The notes: generated by a model not told the origin, from the letters alone. DNA of 64,000 nucleotides from Aselliscus stoliczkanus (GCA_033961575.1 CM066732.1:51365001-51429000); one strand, 5' to 3'; positions 34,000 to 44,780 are shown, counted from the first letter of the stretch. Numbers and translations: made by a program.

Positions 34000-34605
34000 A
34001 GACTTGACTACATAAAAAATGTTCATCTTTGGCAAGGCAAACGATACTATAAGCAAAGTTAATAAGCAAACACTAAATTTGGAAAAAAAGTTTGTGGTGC
34101 AGAGGACAAAGGGTTACCATCTATGATATACAAAGGGCTCTTACAAATTGAAGAGAAAAGGGCAAACAACCCAAAAGAAATGATGGCAAAGCACATGAAT
34201 AGGCAATTCACAAGAGCATGGAGGCAAATGGCCTCAAACAAATGAAAAGATGCTCACACTCATTAGTGGTCAGGGAAATGCAAATTAAACGGACAAGGAA
34301 ATATCACAGAGGGAAATGTAAAAGAACAATAACGCAATTGCTGGCAGGGGTTTAGGGAAAGGCTACATTCATATGTGGTTGCTGAAAATGTAAATCATTA
34401 CAGTCTTTTTGAGAAGAAATCCACAACACCCATTAAAACTTCAAGAGTTACGTTGAAATGTGGCATTAAAAATATGTATCTATTTCCTTTAACCCAGCAA
34501 TAGTAACCCTGGAAATCGTATAGAAATTAAACTACCATATGCTAAGAACAAATGACAAAAGATGTTTATTGAATTATTATTCATAATGGGAAAAAAATTT
34601 AAAGC
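34000..34605 (+). mobile_element. L1M LINE, ORF2 3' region
   Basis: 'gatatacaaagggctcttac', 'gggcaaacaacccaaaagaa', 'gtcagggaaatgcaaattaa' and 'cagcaatagtaaccctgg' follow ORF2 order. It breaks off at an A-rich stretch into another repeat. Confidence 0.87.
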
Positions 34606-34920
34606 ATGGCAGAGACTGGCACACAGAGAAGACCTTGCTTCCCAGCCTCCCTTGCAGCTTGGGTGTGGCCGTGTGCCTGGGCTCTGGCTGATGGGCTGGG
34701 GGAAGAAGTGATGTGTCTTCCCTGTGACGGAGCTGGAGACCTCATGACGGAGCTGCAAGGAGCCCAGTGCCTGAGTCCCTGCCTGGAGAACACGGCCGAA
34801 GGCTGCCCAACCACACGGCACTGGGACAGGAACGAAAAATAAACTCTCATTGTGTGAAAATGCTCCAGTTTCAGGGCTTCCACTTGGCCACGGCACAGCC
34901 TAGCTCACCTGAATTAGTCC
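34605..34920 (+). mobile_element. Interspersed repeat of the 'CTCCCTTGCAGCT' family
   Basis: 'cccagcctcccttgcagctt', 'ggtgtggccgtgtgcctggg' and the end 'gaaaaataaactctcattgt' pair the start seen at 10.2 kb with the end seen at 24.6 kb, supporting one family for all three. Confidence 0.6.
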
Positions 34921-35320
34921 ACAGGCTGAGCGTCCAGCAGTGGGAAGTGACGGAAGGATGGCCCAGCCCACCCTAGACTGCTATTCAGCCTGTACCAAGA
35001 ATGAATTACAGCTAGACCAAGGGGTTTCTACAACGTCAGAGAAAAGTGAAACGCAGAGAAGCATACTTAGCATCTTATGTTGGGGATGTAAACAGCGATT
35101 GAGAAGACCCTGTAATAGTACGTGGATCAACTGTGCCTATGAGTATGTGTGTGCATATATGGTTATATGAGAAGGGACAGGGACACAGAGGATGCTACCA
35201 GCTTGCAAGCATGGCTTAAAAGGGAGAGAAAAGGAGGCAGGGAAGGTCAAACAATACAGGGGGAAAAAGCAAGCTGAGTTCACATGAGTACATTTTTGTA
35301 TTTATGAATATACAGATGTA

Positions 35321-35772
35321 AGCAAAAAGTTTTTTTTTTTCTTTTTAAAGATTTTATTGGGGAATTGGCAGAGGGGAACAGCGTTGGGGAATCGGGGAAG
35401 GGGAACAGACAAGTTGCTGTCTTTTTGTTCTTCAGTTTAGTTGTGGAGGATGTTGCTTCACTGTTGGTATCGTCATTGCGCTCTTCCCGGATGAGGCAGA
35501 TCGGGTCGCTGGCCTCTGGATGTCGCTCACCGCGGCTATTGGCAGCTCACGGTGGCTGCCGGCCACTCACTGTAGCCTATGGCAGCCCACTGCAGCAGGG
35601 GCTGCAGCCTACACCATCATCGGGGCTCGCACAGCCCAGCTCCAGGTGGAGCTGTTGTTAGCTGTAGAGGGCAGTGTCACTGGCCCTCATGTGGGATCTG
35701 AACCGGGGCCGCTGGCATCCCAAAACCAGCGCTTAACCAATGCGCCACTCGGCCGGCCCAGCAAAAAGTTTT
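35321..35772 (-). mobile_element. Composite SINE (426 bp), minus strand, perfect 13-bp target-site duplication
   Basis: Element 35334-35759 is flanked by AGCAAAAAGTTTT at 35321-35333 and 35760-35772. On the minus strand it starts with the GAGTGGCGC tRNA-like head found in the four short copies, through CACTGCCCTC, then continues for about 320 bp of new body ('ctccacaactaaactgaag', 'cagcaacttgtctg') and ends TTCCCCAATAAAATCTTT plus A. The tail and the ACAACTTG-type body recall rhinolophoid-bat SINEs as I remember them. The B box is GGTTCAGATCCC. Confidence 0.9.
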
Positions 35773-36255
35773 AATATTGGAGGATAAAATCTATCTTCTT
35801 TAGTGCAAGAGAAAAAGGCACTCACTGGCAGATGCAAGAGAGAGGCGGCTGGAAGCATCAGGACTGGACACGGACAACCAGTCCTCATCTCGAATCCGAT
35901 CAAACCTTTTTTTCTGCTTGAGCCTGGTCAGGACGTGTCCCTCATTGAGATGTGCATAAAATCCAGGAGAAAGGGCGCAGCTCCTGACCATCCTGGTGTG
36001 GGGGTTGGAGCCAGAGAGTGGGGCTGCCTTCCGGTCTCCTAAGAAAATGGGGTAGCCTTCAGCCAGCAGCTCAAGAGCTAAGCCTGCATGCTGGGGAGAA
36101 TTTGCAGGAACAGGAAGGACCCTAGGAGTCCCCAGGGTCGCAGGCCACAAACTGGGAGCCCAGAGGTCAAATCCAATCTCCAGCCAGGTTTTCTTTGACT
36201 TGCACAGTGATGTCTGAAAAATTCAAATTGGTTGCTACCACATTCAAATTGGCAG

Positions 36256-36260
<5 letters not shown>
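35773..36260. other. Intergenic DNA, nothing recognised
   Basis: Unique-looking sequence. The duplicated phrase 'attcaaattgg' at about 36221 and 36242 precedes the CA tract. Confidence 0.45.

Positions 36261-36304
<44 letters not shown>
36261..36304. repeat. (AC)n microsatellite
   Basis: 44 bp of uninterrupted AC. Confidence 0.97.
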
Positions 36305-36306
<2 letters not shown>

Positions 36307-36954
36307 CACGTTTAATATCTCCAGCTTATAGTGAAAAAAGAAAATCAGATGATTTGGCCTTACGGTGCCCATATTCCTGAATGCCAGCAGTTGGCTGGAG
36401 GTGAGAGCGGGCACCCCCTTTAGACGGGCCTTGCGTGCTTCATTTTGCTACAGTCTCCACCACTCCCCAGCGTGCACCAGCTCACTTCTCCCACTTAGAT
36501 TAACAGACTGCCCCAAAGGCACACTGGTGGGCATGACGCTCCCACCTCCACCAGCCCCTTACCCACCCACTCTGACTGAACAGGTGAGAACCACACTGTG
36601 TGGACTCGGGCACAAGCCGACAAGCCTGCGTTCTGGCTCTGCCCCTTAGTGTCTGCGGTGCCTGGCGCCATGATGGCTGAGCTAAGCTGGCCCCACGTTG
36701 TCCCAGAATCTCCGTACGGTTCTGAGGTAGTGCTGGCGAAAACAGACCTATGTATGAGATCTGGAAGGTGGGAGCGAAGCAGCAGTCGTATATTTTAAAC
36801 CCCAAAGCTCAGCGCAGGGACCCAGGCCCTGCAGCAGCTTAACCACACGGTCTCTCACCGACCCCTGGCTCACCTTCGGGCAGGGGCTGCACCTGGCTTC
36901 TCTAGCTCCTTCCAGAAATCTACTTCCAAGTCTCCCAGCCCTGGGCTGGGTGCG
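36305..36954. other. Intergenic DNA, nothing recognised
   Basis: The open frames on both strands overlap and lack domains. No repeat core is visible. Confidence 0.5.
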
Positions 36955-37025
36955 TGTGCAGGTTGGCACAGGGACTGGCATAGAGTAGGCGCTCAAATGT
37001 ATCTGCTGAATGAATGAAAGAATCA
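36955..37025 (+). mobile_element. MIR/L2 3' tail
   Basis: 'gggactggcatagagtaggc' then 'gctcaaatgtatctgctgaa' and 'tgaatgaaa'. The TGAATGAA end favours L2. Confidence 0.8.
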
Positions 37026-38145
37026 CTGAATTCGGACTTGAACTGCGTGGCTGCTCCTCCATCCGAGAAACATACAGATGGAAGACACCCCTGGTGCAGC
37101 CAGCATTTTCCCTGCTGGATGTGGGGCAGCCTCTGCTCCTTCTGGTTGTGCCCTTTGCTGTCCTGGAATGTGCTCCTTCTCTCCCTCCTGTTAAGCCGAG
37201 TTCCACTCCCACAGGAAGTTATCCTGGACGGCGAGCCCACGCAATCACGCGCACACCCCTGCACACTCTCTTACCCAAAGAGCAATTGCAGGACGTGGAG
37301 GTCAGGACAGGATGTTTGGAAGCAAAGGCTCAGAGTCTGGGCTCCTTGCCTCCCTCCTCCATCTCAATAGGCGTCCACTCTCCCCCATGTCGCCACAAGC
37401 CCAGGGAAGGTATTCTCCCGCATGAGTGAGGTTTATCTCACCAGTCACGGTGAGCTCCCTCCCCTTGATCTCAGGATCTGCGTGAGATGCAATTTGGGCC
37501 AGTGAGGCCGGAGGGAGAGTGGGCTAGGGCTTCCGTGAGAAGTTTTCTCACTGATGAAATGAGATGTAAGGAGGAGACAATCCCCCCAGCTGGCCAGATA
37601 TTGTCTCATTTGGAGGGGACCCAGAAGCTGCCGCTGTGACCTGGTGCATATGAAAGCAGCCAGCCTGAGCGTGCAGACAGAGAGCCGGAGTCTGAATTAA
37701 CCAGGGGAACAATGTCAGCGCTCTATGGCACCCCTGGGCGCCTTTCACCTTTCTGTGCTGCTAGCCCCACCTCTGGCTCCTGCCTACTTTGCTTCTAGTG
37801 GCCTGCACCTGCGACTTCCTTCAGAGGCCTGCCTTTGGCCTACTGCAGCCACTTGCTTGCAAACAAAGAAAGCCACAGGCGATGCTGAGGGAGGAGCTTG
37901 CTCTGTCCTGCTGGACACAGCCCTGAAGCCTGTGCCCCTCTAGTCACAGGCAGTCGGTCATCTTGGAAAGATACCATTGAGCGGCTGATTAGCAAGGCCG
38001 GAGCCCTCCCTCCCTCCAAACGCATGGGCGGAGACAGTCATAAAGCTCCTGGCCCTTTACACCAGCTTGGGGTTGGGGCATCTGTGCCAAGCAGCCAGCG
38101 GCATTCTGGAGGTCATGCTCTTGTTAGAGTGACTGCTACGTGCAC
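37026..38145. other. Intergenic DNA, nothing recognised
   Basis: 37100-37430 gives two overlapping plus frames (139 and 118 codons) that begin within or just past the MIR/L2 tail and have no recognisable domain. Confidence 0.5.
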
Positions 38146-38146
38146 G

Positions 38147-38148
<2 letters not shown>

Positions 38149-38181
<33 letters not shown>
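38149..38181. repeat. (CA)n microsatellite
   Basis: About 33 bp of CA, upstream of an L1 3' end. Confidence 0.95.
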
Positions 38182-38184
<3 letters not shown>

Positions 38185-38264
38185 CTGCGTGCACACACTC
38201 AGGAGCATGCACACAACTGCAAGGTCAACTTTCAAAAGCCCACCAGCTTGTCTACACTCCAGCA

Positions 38265-38890
38265 AAACTCATTTGAAGTAAAATGGTACAGCCACTATGA
38301 AAACAATAGGGCAGGACCTCAAAAGTTAAACAGAGTTACCATATGAGCCAACAAGTCCCCCTCCGGGTACACACCCAAAAGAACGAAGAGCAGGGAGGCA
38401 TCTGTACAGCACTGTTCACAGCAGCACGATTCACAATGGCCAAAAGGTGGAAACAACCCAAGTGTCCATCAACGAATGGATGAACAAAATGTGGTCTGTC
38501 CATACAATAGAATTATTCAGCCTTTAAAAAGAAATGAGACTCTCACACATGCTATCACGTGGATGAATCCTGAAGACTTTATGCTAAGTGAAATAAGCCA
38601 GTCACAAAAGGACAAACATTGTCCAAATCCATTTACAGGAGATGCATATAATAGGTAAATTCATAGAGACAGAAAATAGAACGGTGGTTTCCAGGGGCTG
38701 GGGGAGAGGGGAATCGGGACAGTGTTTAGTGGGTGCAGAGTTTCAGTTTGGGGCGACGATAACTTTCTGGAAATGGATGGTGGTGGTGGTTACACAGCAA
38801 TGTGAATGGACTTAATACCACTGAACTGTACACTTTAAGGGGGGGATCGTAAACATTGTTATGTATATTTTACCCCAATTAGAAAAGATT
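38265..38890 (+). mobile_element. L1M LINE, ORF2 end to 3' UTR
   Basis: 'ccatatgagccaacaagtcc', 'tggaaacaacccaagtgtcc', 'gtgaaataagccagtcacaa', 'gtggtttccaggggctgggg' and 'actgaactgtacactttaag' give a well-ordered 3' end closed by 'ccccaattagaaaa'. Confidence 0.92.
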
Positions 38891-39805
38891 TGAAAACATA
38901 AGAGAAAAAAAATATGCCCTTCACAATAACAACACACAAGACAAGGTATTTTGGAGTAAACCCAACCAGAAACCCACAGAACTCTGGAAAAAAAACATAA
39001 ACCTTTAGGAGGAGATGTAAATGATCTGAATAAGTGAAGACATACCATGTTCATGGAGGTTACCAATGTCATCAAGAGGGCAAATCTTCCCAAATTTTTC
39101 TATAATATAATGCAATTCCAACTAAGACCCCCAAAACAGCATTTCTCATTGAACTCAAAAAGCTGATTCTAAAGATCCTATGAAGAACTGTAATACAAGA
39201 ATAGCATATACTCAGAAAAGTACACAAGTTAGCAGCGTACAGCTCAGTGACGTTTCACAACATGCACACACCCCAGGCCTCCAAGACCCCGATCAAGGGA
39301 CAGAATCGTGCCCTGAAAGCCTCCCTGTACCCCACTGCAGTCACTATCACCTTAAAGGGTAACTGTTCTCCTGAACCCTATCTTAATTGACTAGCTTTGC
39401 CTGTTTTTGAACTTTCTATACATGGAATCATACCACATGCACTCTTTTGTACCTGGCTTCTTTCATGCAATATCGTGGTTGTGCAATTCATCCATACTAT
39501 TTTCTGAGTTAATCATTTATTCTCATTGCTGTGTGATATCCCAATGTATGACCATCTCAGCATATATGTATCCATTCTACTATTCACAGGTATTTACAGA
39601 TAGCATTTTGGTACTTGACCTTTGATCCCCATTTATGTACAAATTTGTTGGGCATATTCCCAAGAGTAGAAGAACCAGTGGGTTATCAAGAAAAAATTTT
39701 AAAAGAACAGAGAACGTTTCTGTGGGGTGGAAATGGGGTGGTGTTGCCCTACTGGAGATCAAAATAAATTATAAAGCTATAGTAATTAAAAGGCACACAT
39801 GTTAA
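38891..39805 (+). mobile_element. Second L1 ORF2 fragment, split by an inverted L1
   Basis: 38891-39190 ('ttcacaataacaacacacaa', 'caattccaactaagaccccc') and 39690-39805 ('tactggagatcaaaataaat', 'gctatagtaattaaaagg') are successive ORF2 pieces on the plus strand. The sequence between them belongs to another L1 in the opposite direction. Confidence 0.8.
39195..39690 (-). mobile_element. Nested L1-type fragment, minus strand
   Basis: 'gaactttctatacatggaat', 'catgcactcttttgtacctg', 'gcttctttcatgcaatatcg' and 'tatccattctactattcaca' are the reverse of L1M 3' sequence. It interrupts the plus-strand fragment. Confidence 0.8.
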
Positions 39806-40730
39806 CACATCCCCAAATCTGCATACATACATATGAGCATACACAGGCATGCACAGGCGTGCACACACACATCCACACACAGGCATGCACGCCTGCCCCG
39901 TGAGTTCCACCAGTTACACAGACAACTCATGGCCGGACTTCCTAGACCAGATAACTGACTGTCGTGGTCCCTTTCAAGTGGTATCAGAGCACAGGCCTGC
40001 AAGTTTCCAGGAGACGGCTGATGGAGAAGGGGAAGAAGAGAGAGAGCCCCCCACACCCGCCCACTGGCTCTAAAGAGAGAACAAAGTGAGCAGGATCAGA
40101 GGGGGCAAGGTGATGGCAGTGATGCTGAAGCCATTTATCACTGCCAGATGTGTGAAGGGTCAGGCTGCGGGGCACCCTGGGAGTGCCAGCAGGGATGCCT
40201 GGACCCCAGACACAGCGAGAAATAACCTGTCCAGTCGGCGAGGGACCATGGAGGGGCGGCCAGGGCCCTCTTCTTAACAAAATGACAATGTGCTTTCTTT
40301 TTTGTCCAGGCCAGAAGGGGCTAGGGGCCAGGGCAGAGGCAGCCACAGCTTAATAAAGGGCTGTCAGTCAAAGCTCTAAAAATACCCTCCTGTTGCCAGC
40401 AGGCTCACTCCTGCACCAGCTTGCGGGCTTACTGCCGCCTGAATGGTCCCTTGGTGACACACAAGGACAAATGTTTGCCCAGAGAGGCCTGGTGTCAGGC
40501 AGCACACATGGTCCCACTGTGGCATCTGCCCTCTCCCGCCTCCCCTATTCCCAGGACCTTCTAATAGGCATATCCTGGGCCAGGAAGGGGGTCATGAGGA
40601 TCCCAGGGAGAGGGCACACCTCCATCCTGGGCTTCTCCATCCTTTGGGACAGCACAGACACCAGACACCTCTCCTTGCAGGTGGCTCCTGATCCCAAAGA
40701 CAGCCAAGTTTCATGGGAGACCCCAGAGAC
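39806..40730. other. Intergenic DNA with a CA/TG-rich patch
   Basis: 39830-39895 is degenerate CA/GCAC repeat. The rest is unrecognised. Confidence 0.5.
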
Positions 40731-41030
40731 TCCCAGTCAAAGGGGAAGGCATCACAAGCTTCAGACAACCTCCTGGTCTAGGACCAAGCGCCATCTCTGC
40801 TCCTGCTAAGTTCCCAGTTTGGTGGGGAGCAGCAACAGCTGTCCTTGGGGAGATCCCAGTCTGTTGGGGAAAGCATAGCCAACTGCTCCAGAAACACTTC
40901 CAGTCTGGTGGAGATGGCTCAGCTCTCGCTTTGAGGAGTTCCCAGTCTGATGAGGGAGGTACAGCTTCCCAAAGACAGGTTCCCACACAGGGACAATAGC
41001 AGACTTGGAGCCAAAATGTCCTTCCAGTCC
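40731..41030. repeat. Degenerate tandem repeat, period about 42 bp, seven to eight units
   Basis: Units begin near 40732, 40772, 40813, 40855, 40898, 40941, 40982 and 41024, steps of 40-43. The best-kept part of each is CCCAGTCTGGTGGGGA or a variant. Because 42 is a multiple of three, the minus-strand frames (40711-40986 and 40806-41042) read a 14-residue repeat with HQTG in the best units. A diverged minisatellite is the simplest reading. Confidence 0.7.
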
Positions 41031-41160
41031 AGTGCTCCTCAAACTTTAATGCACTGGGGATCTTTTAAAATCCAGATTTCATTCTGTGGGCCTGGGGAAG
41101 GGCCTGAGATTCTGTTACTAACAATACCCCTGTGATGCCAGTGTTACTGGTGCCTGGGTA
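41031..41160. mobile_element. MER5A-like hAT relic
   Basis: 'agtgctcctcaaactttaat', 'gcactggggatcttttaaaa', 'cctgagattctgttactaac' and 'tgatgccagtgttactggtg' follow MER5A-type order. Confidence 0.75.
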
Positions 41161-41484
41161 GCAAGGTGAGATGTATGGAGGGTGTAGATAAGCAAGCTGT
41201 GTTGGCTGTTCTGCTGATGGAAAAAGCCCCGAGCCCTGGCTACCTGAGAGCGCTCTTTGGAGGAAGTAGAGTAGAATCTGATGGGCAGAGAGAGAGCTCT
41301 GGAGCCAACTGCCTGCCACACACCTGGCACATGGTAGGTGCCCAAGGCATGTCAGCCACTGCTTTTATAACAAACTAGAACCACTGTCCCCATGGCTGGG
41401 CGGGTTGGGCCTCAGGTGGAGCTGGAAGGGGGCTGCTCCTAAAGCCAGGGATGCAGAGACGCCCAGGGCATCAGGTGGCCCTAG

Positions 41485-41652
41485 AGGTACTGGGCAAGTC
41501 TTTGACCTTTGTGAGCCTCAGTTTCCTTATCTGTAAAATGGGGGGCGCTGCATTGCCCGTGTCTGGTGAATATAACGAAAGGTCAGGAGATCCTACACGC
41601 ACCAGCTGCAGAGCACAGCACCTGACACTCAGTAGGCGCTCAATAAAGCGCT
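41485..41652 (+). mobile_element. MIR SINE running into the CpG island
   Basis: 'gggcaagtctttgacctttg', 'tgagcctcagtttccttatc', 'tgtaaaatggggggcgctgc' and 'cacagcacctgacactcagt' followed by 'aggcgctcaataaagcg' make a full-length MIR whose 3' end abuts the island. Confidence 0.93.
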
Positions 41653-42075
41653 CTCCCGGGGGTGGCAGGGGGGACAGCGGCGGTGCAAGCCGAGACCCCC
41701 GCCGGCCTGGGACCCGGCCGAGCGCAGGAAGCCCACCCGCCCGCCCCGCCCGCACCCACCCCGAGGCGGCCTTGGAGCCCGCGCTGCGCTTTGAAGTCCC
41801 AGATGGGCCGGGAGGAAAGAGGATCCCCGCGCCCAGCCCCCAGCCAGCACCTGGATAAACACGCGCCGCCAGCCCCGCCGCCAGCCCCGGACCGACGGCC
41901 TGGCGGCAGGGACGGCCCGGCGGCCGGAGCGGCCCGGCAGCGGCTCACTTCAAAGGGGCCCTAATCAGGCCCGGCTGCCGCCGCCGCGCCATCTGCTCCG
42001 CGTTAGAGCGCGCACCGTGGGGGCGGGGGCGACGGGATTGAATGGCGCTGTCACGGGCTGTCCGCCTGTGCGCCG
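41649..42075. promoter_or_regulatory. CpG island, orphan (no gene attached in this window)
   Basis: About 425 bp of very GC-rich DNA with dozens of CpGs, unlike all the rest of the window. It holds a GC box (GGGGGCGGGGGCGAC, about 42019-42033), a GCGCCATC YY1-like site (about 41986-41993) and TTCAAAG (about 41949-41955). No start codon opens a recognisable protein: frames exist on both strands only because stops are rare in GC-rich DNA. It may be a promoter of a non-coding transcript, a distant first exon, or an island-type enhancer. Confidence 0.75.
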
Positions 42076-42094
42076 CAGTCACCTCCCCCCTAAG

Positions 42095-42320
42095 GCCATT
42101 ACATCACCACTTCATTAATTCCGGCGTTCATTCAGCGAGGACTCTGAGTGCCTGCTGCATGCCAAGCACTGCGAGAGGCAAAGGATATACAGCTCGCTCC
42201 TCCATTGCTTCGCCTAACAAATACTGATTGAACGCTTACTATATCCGAAAAAATCCCTGGCGAGCCAATGCATGCATGCACTCACTCATTCATTCATCCA
42301 TCCAATAAACAATGTCTGAG
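42095..42320 (-). mobile_element. L2 LINE 3' end fragments
   Basis: 'ggcgttcattcagcgaggac', 'gagtgcctgctgcatgccaa' and 'gcactgcgagaggcaaagg' are reverse L2 tail. A second copy follows ('aatactgattgaacgcttac', then 'cattcattcatcc'). Confidence 0.8.
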
Positions 42321-42334
42321 TGTCTGCTGTGTGC

Positions 42335-42560
42335 TGCCTGCTGTCCCCAGCTTGTCTCCCTCCGGCCCCATCGCCAGCCGCACCCAAATGAGCACCTCCT
42401 GGCTCTCTCCCAGCTCCATGCGGTAGCACTCTGTTCTCTGCCTGAAATGCCCTCCTTGTACCCTGGACAAACTCCTACTCATCCTGCAAGAGCCCGGTTC
42501 AAAAGTTTCCTCCTTTGTGAAGCCTTCCTCACCTCTGGCAATCGCCATCCTAAGCCCATG
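42335..42560 (+). mobile_element. L2 LINE 3' region
   Basis: 'ctctgcctgaaatgccctcc', 'aaactcctactcatcctgca' and 'ctttgtgaagccttcctcac' match the L2 3' region well. Confidence 0.9.
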
Positions 42561-42639
42561 TGGTGCTCCCCTCCCGCTAGAGAACACATGGCCCTGAATG
42601 ACAGTGATTTATGCTTGGCAGGGTCTGTGCATTCCCCAC

Positions 42640-42775
42640 AGACTGACCTGGGCCCTACCAGTCACCGGCTGTGTGGCTCTGTCACTTCTCTGTGCCTCAG
42701 TTTTCTCATCTAGAATCAAAAAAGGACAAGACCCCACTTGCAGAGTTATGGGAATTGGGCAGTTCAAACACAAGG
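42640..42775 (+). mobile_element. MIR SINE
   Basis: 'ggctgtgtggctctgtcact', 'tctctgtgcctcagttttct' and 'catctagaatcaaaaaagg' form the core. Confidence 0.85.
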
Positions 42776-42859
42776 CCAGGCTGGGGCAAGAGCCTGATAA
42801 AGGCAGCGATGGTTGCCTGATTCTATCTAGAGCCCTCCGGCTTCAGGAATCAAGGCTCA

Positions 42860-43110
42860 ATTCATGCCCCCTCCTCCAGGAAGCCCTCCTGACCTGCTGA
42901 AAACAGGCTTCCTATCCCTCTGCTGCGTTCTTACCAGTCTGACTCAGCTCACTGGCCACTGTCACGCAGTTGCTCCTGGCTGCTTGGGGCCAGCAGGCCT
43001 GTCTCTTGGGCCCCATGCTCCTGAGTTCAGGGAGCTGCCCCTGTGTCTCTTTTCTCCCGCTGCAGTGCCTGGCACATTACTTAGCACATTGCACACCCTG
43101 GGTCCATTAG
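42860..43110 (+). mobile_element. L2 LINE 3' end
   Basis: 'ctccaggaagccctcctgac' and 'ctgcagtgcctggcacatta' followed by 'cttagcacattgcacac' span the L2 3' region. This copy supplies the start of the longest open frame in the window (42864-43724, 286 codons), which is therefore not a gene. Confidence 0.85.
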
Positions 43111-43654
43111 CTGGGGAGGGTCCCTCTCAGGCCTTTGCTTTGCCTGGTGGGGAGCTTGGACTAGGTAGGCAGCTCAGGTGCTCAGCTATAGTCCCCAAGG
43201 GTTCAAGGCGGTGTCTGAGATCACAAGTGTCACCCACAGGATGGGGTGGTAGGGGCACAGGCTGCCTAGCCATGCAAACCTGTGGACTACCGAGTGCCCA
43301 CAACCTGAGGATAACCAGGCCTTTGGCTTTGAGAGTCACTAAGGGTACCTTGGAACCCACAGGAGCTATAAAGAGGCAACCCCAGCGATTGAGGCTGCGA
43401 GGCCTGTCCAGGAGACCAGGGTTGTCAGGGGACCAAAGGGGCTGGTTACCCAGAGACACTGGCAGACAGACAGACAGATGGAAAAGCCCTGAGTCCCTGG
43501 GGTCACAATATTGGGCTCTCAGACCCTCTCTCCCTTCCCGCCCATCCTCTGCTTCCTGCCAGCCCACAGCCTCTGTCCCTGACGTGGCCTGTGTGTCTCT
43601 CTCAGGCCATTGGTCACCTGTGGGGCAGTGGGAAGGAACTTGGAAGATGAGGCA
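43111..43654. other. Intergenic DNA, nothing recognised
   Basis: No repeat core or splice-bounded exon. The long plus frame runs through here without domain-like content. Confidence 0.45.
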
Positions 43655-43720
43655 CTTGGAAAAGTTCCAAGCACAGGGCCTGCGGACAATAAATGTGATG
43701 TGGGGGTGTGATAAGTGTTT
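43655..43720 (+). mobile_element. MIR 3' tail
   Basis: 'gttccaagcacagggcctgc' then 'ggacaataaatgtgatg'. Confidence 0.65.
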
Positions 43721-44639
43721 TTAAGCCATAGACTTGTGGTGAAAGACTTGGGTTTAAGTCATAACCGCCACTCCGTAGCTGACAGAGACTCAGGGGTCCC
43801 CTGACATGATCAGTGAGGGGATCAGGGAAGGCATCAGAGGCAGTGGATCCTCCTAGCGGTCCCTCAAAAGAGAGGCATGGCTTCCTGCCACTTTCCCCAA
43901 GCACACAAGGCATTCTCACCCCCCAGGGGAAAGCCTCACCTTGGTGAAGCCAAGCTTCATGCCGGGACTTCTCCTGCCAAGTGGGCTTTCTGTGGGTACA
44001 GCTGTCTTAGGTCAGCACCCCCGGGAGAAGAGCCTGAGGCGGGGATTCAGGAGCATGCGATGTGATCAGGAAGTGCTCCGGAGGGAGACTGGCAGGGGAC
44101 AGGGGCGGGGACAGGACCAAGCAAGGTGTGATCTCAGGTAAAGCCCCCGAAGAGGGCAGATTCACCCTGACTCCACCGGGGGTTCTGCAGGGGCAAGGGA
44201 GCTTTCATACACCCTTACCGTGCGGGAGTGTTAAGTCCCAGACACTTCAGACTGTCAACGTAGACAGAGAGAGCTGTACCCCCACCCCTCCTTCCCCGCC
44301 AGGAGTCCCCTGAGGAAGAGCCCAGGTGCTGGATCCTGACAGCATGAAAAAGTGGGGCTGGGTGCTCAGAAAGATAACAAGGGACCCACAGGATTGTCCG
44401 CCTCTTCGAACTCTTTCTGGGAAAAGAGCCCTGAGGGCAAGCCCAGAGTACGTGGGCGTGAAGATCTCCCCTGACCCTCAGGGCAGTTCCCAAAGGTCTG
44501 ACGGACTTGGGGCTCGTGGTCAGGGCACCTGCCACTTCGAGTGGGGACCTTGGTCCATGGGGCCCAAGGGGATGGTTCATAAAGTCACCATTTGACCAAG
44601 TTACTGCTCACTGGAAAAGAGGGTCCAGAGAAGCCAGGG
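43721..44639. other. Intergenic DNA, nothing recognised
   Basis: No recognisable element, apart from a possible decayed MIR 5' piece near 43735-43790. Confidence 0.45.
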
Positions 44640-44780
44640 CTTGAGAACCCAAACTGTGTGTGTTTGGGCAAATTTACTTCACCTGTCTGAGCCTCAGCTT
44701 CCTCGGCAGTAGAATGGGGGTGATTATAACAATGATTGAGCACTTACAATGAGCTAGACACTGTGCTGAGCGGGAGGGAG
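44640..44780 (+). mobile_element. MIR SINE
   Basis: 'gtgtttgggcaaatttactt', 'ctgagcctcagcttcctcgg' and 'agaatgggggtgattataac' form the core, with an L2-like 'attgagcacttacaatgagc' after it. Confidence 0.85.

Noticed and set aside
40806..41042. Zinc-finger-like repeat protein (HQTG units)
   Set aside because: The 14-residue units lack paired Cys/His spacing and the array is better explained as a decayed minisatellite.
41451..41964. Overlapping proline/alanine/arginine-rich frames in the CpG island
   Set aside because: GC-rich DNA lacks stop codons in all frames, and frames occur on both strands with no preferred one or known domain.
42864..43724. Longest open frame in the window (286 codons, plus strand)
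   Set aside because: It starts within an L2 3' end, continues through unique GC-rich DNA and a MIR tail, and has no domain or compositional sign of coding.
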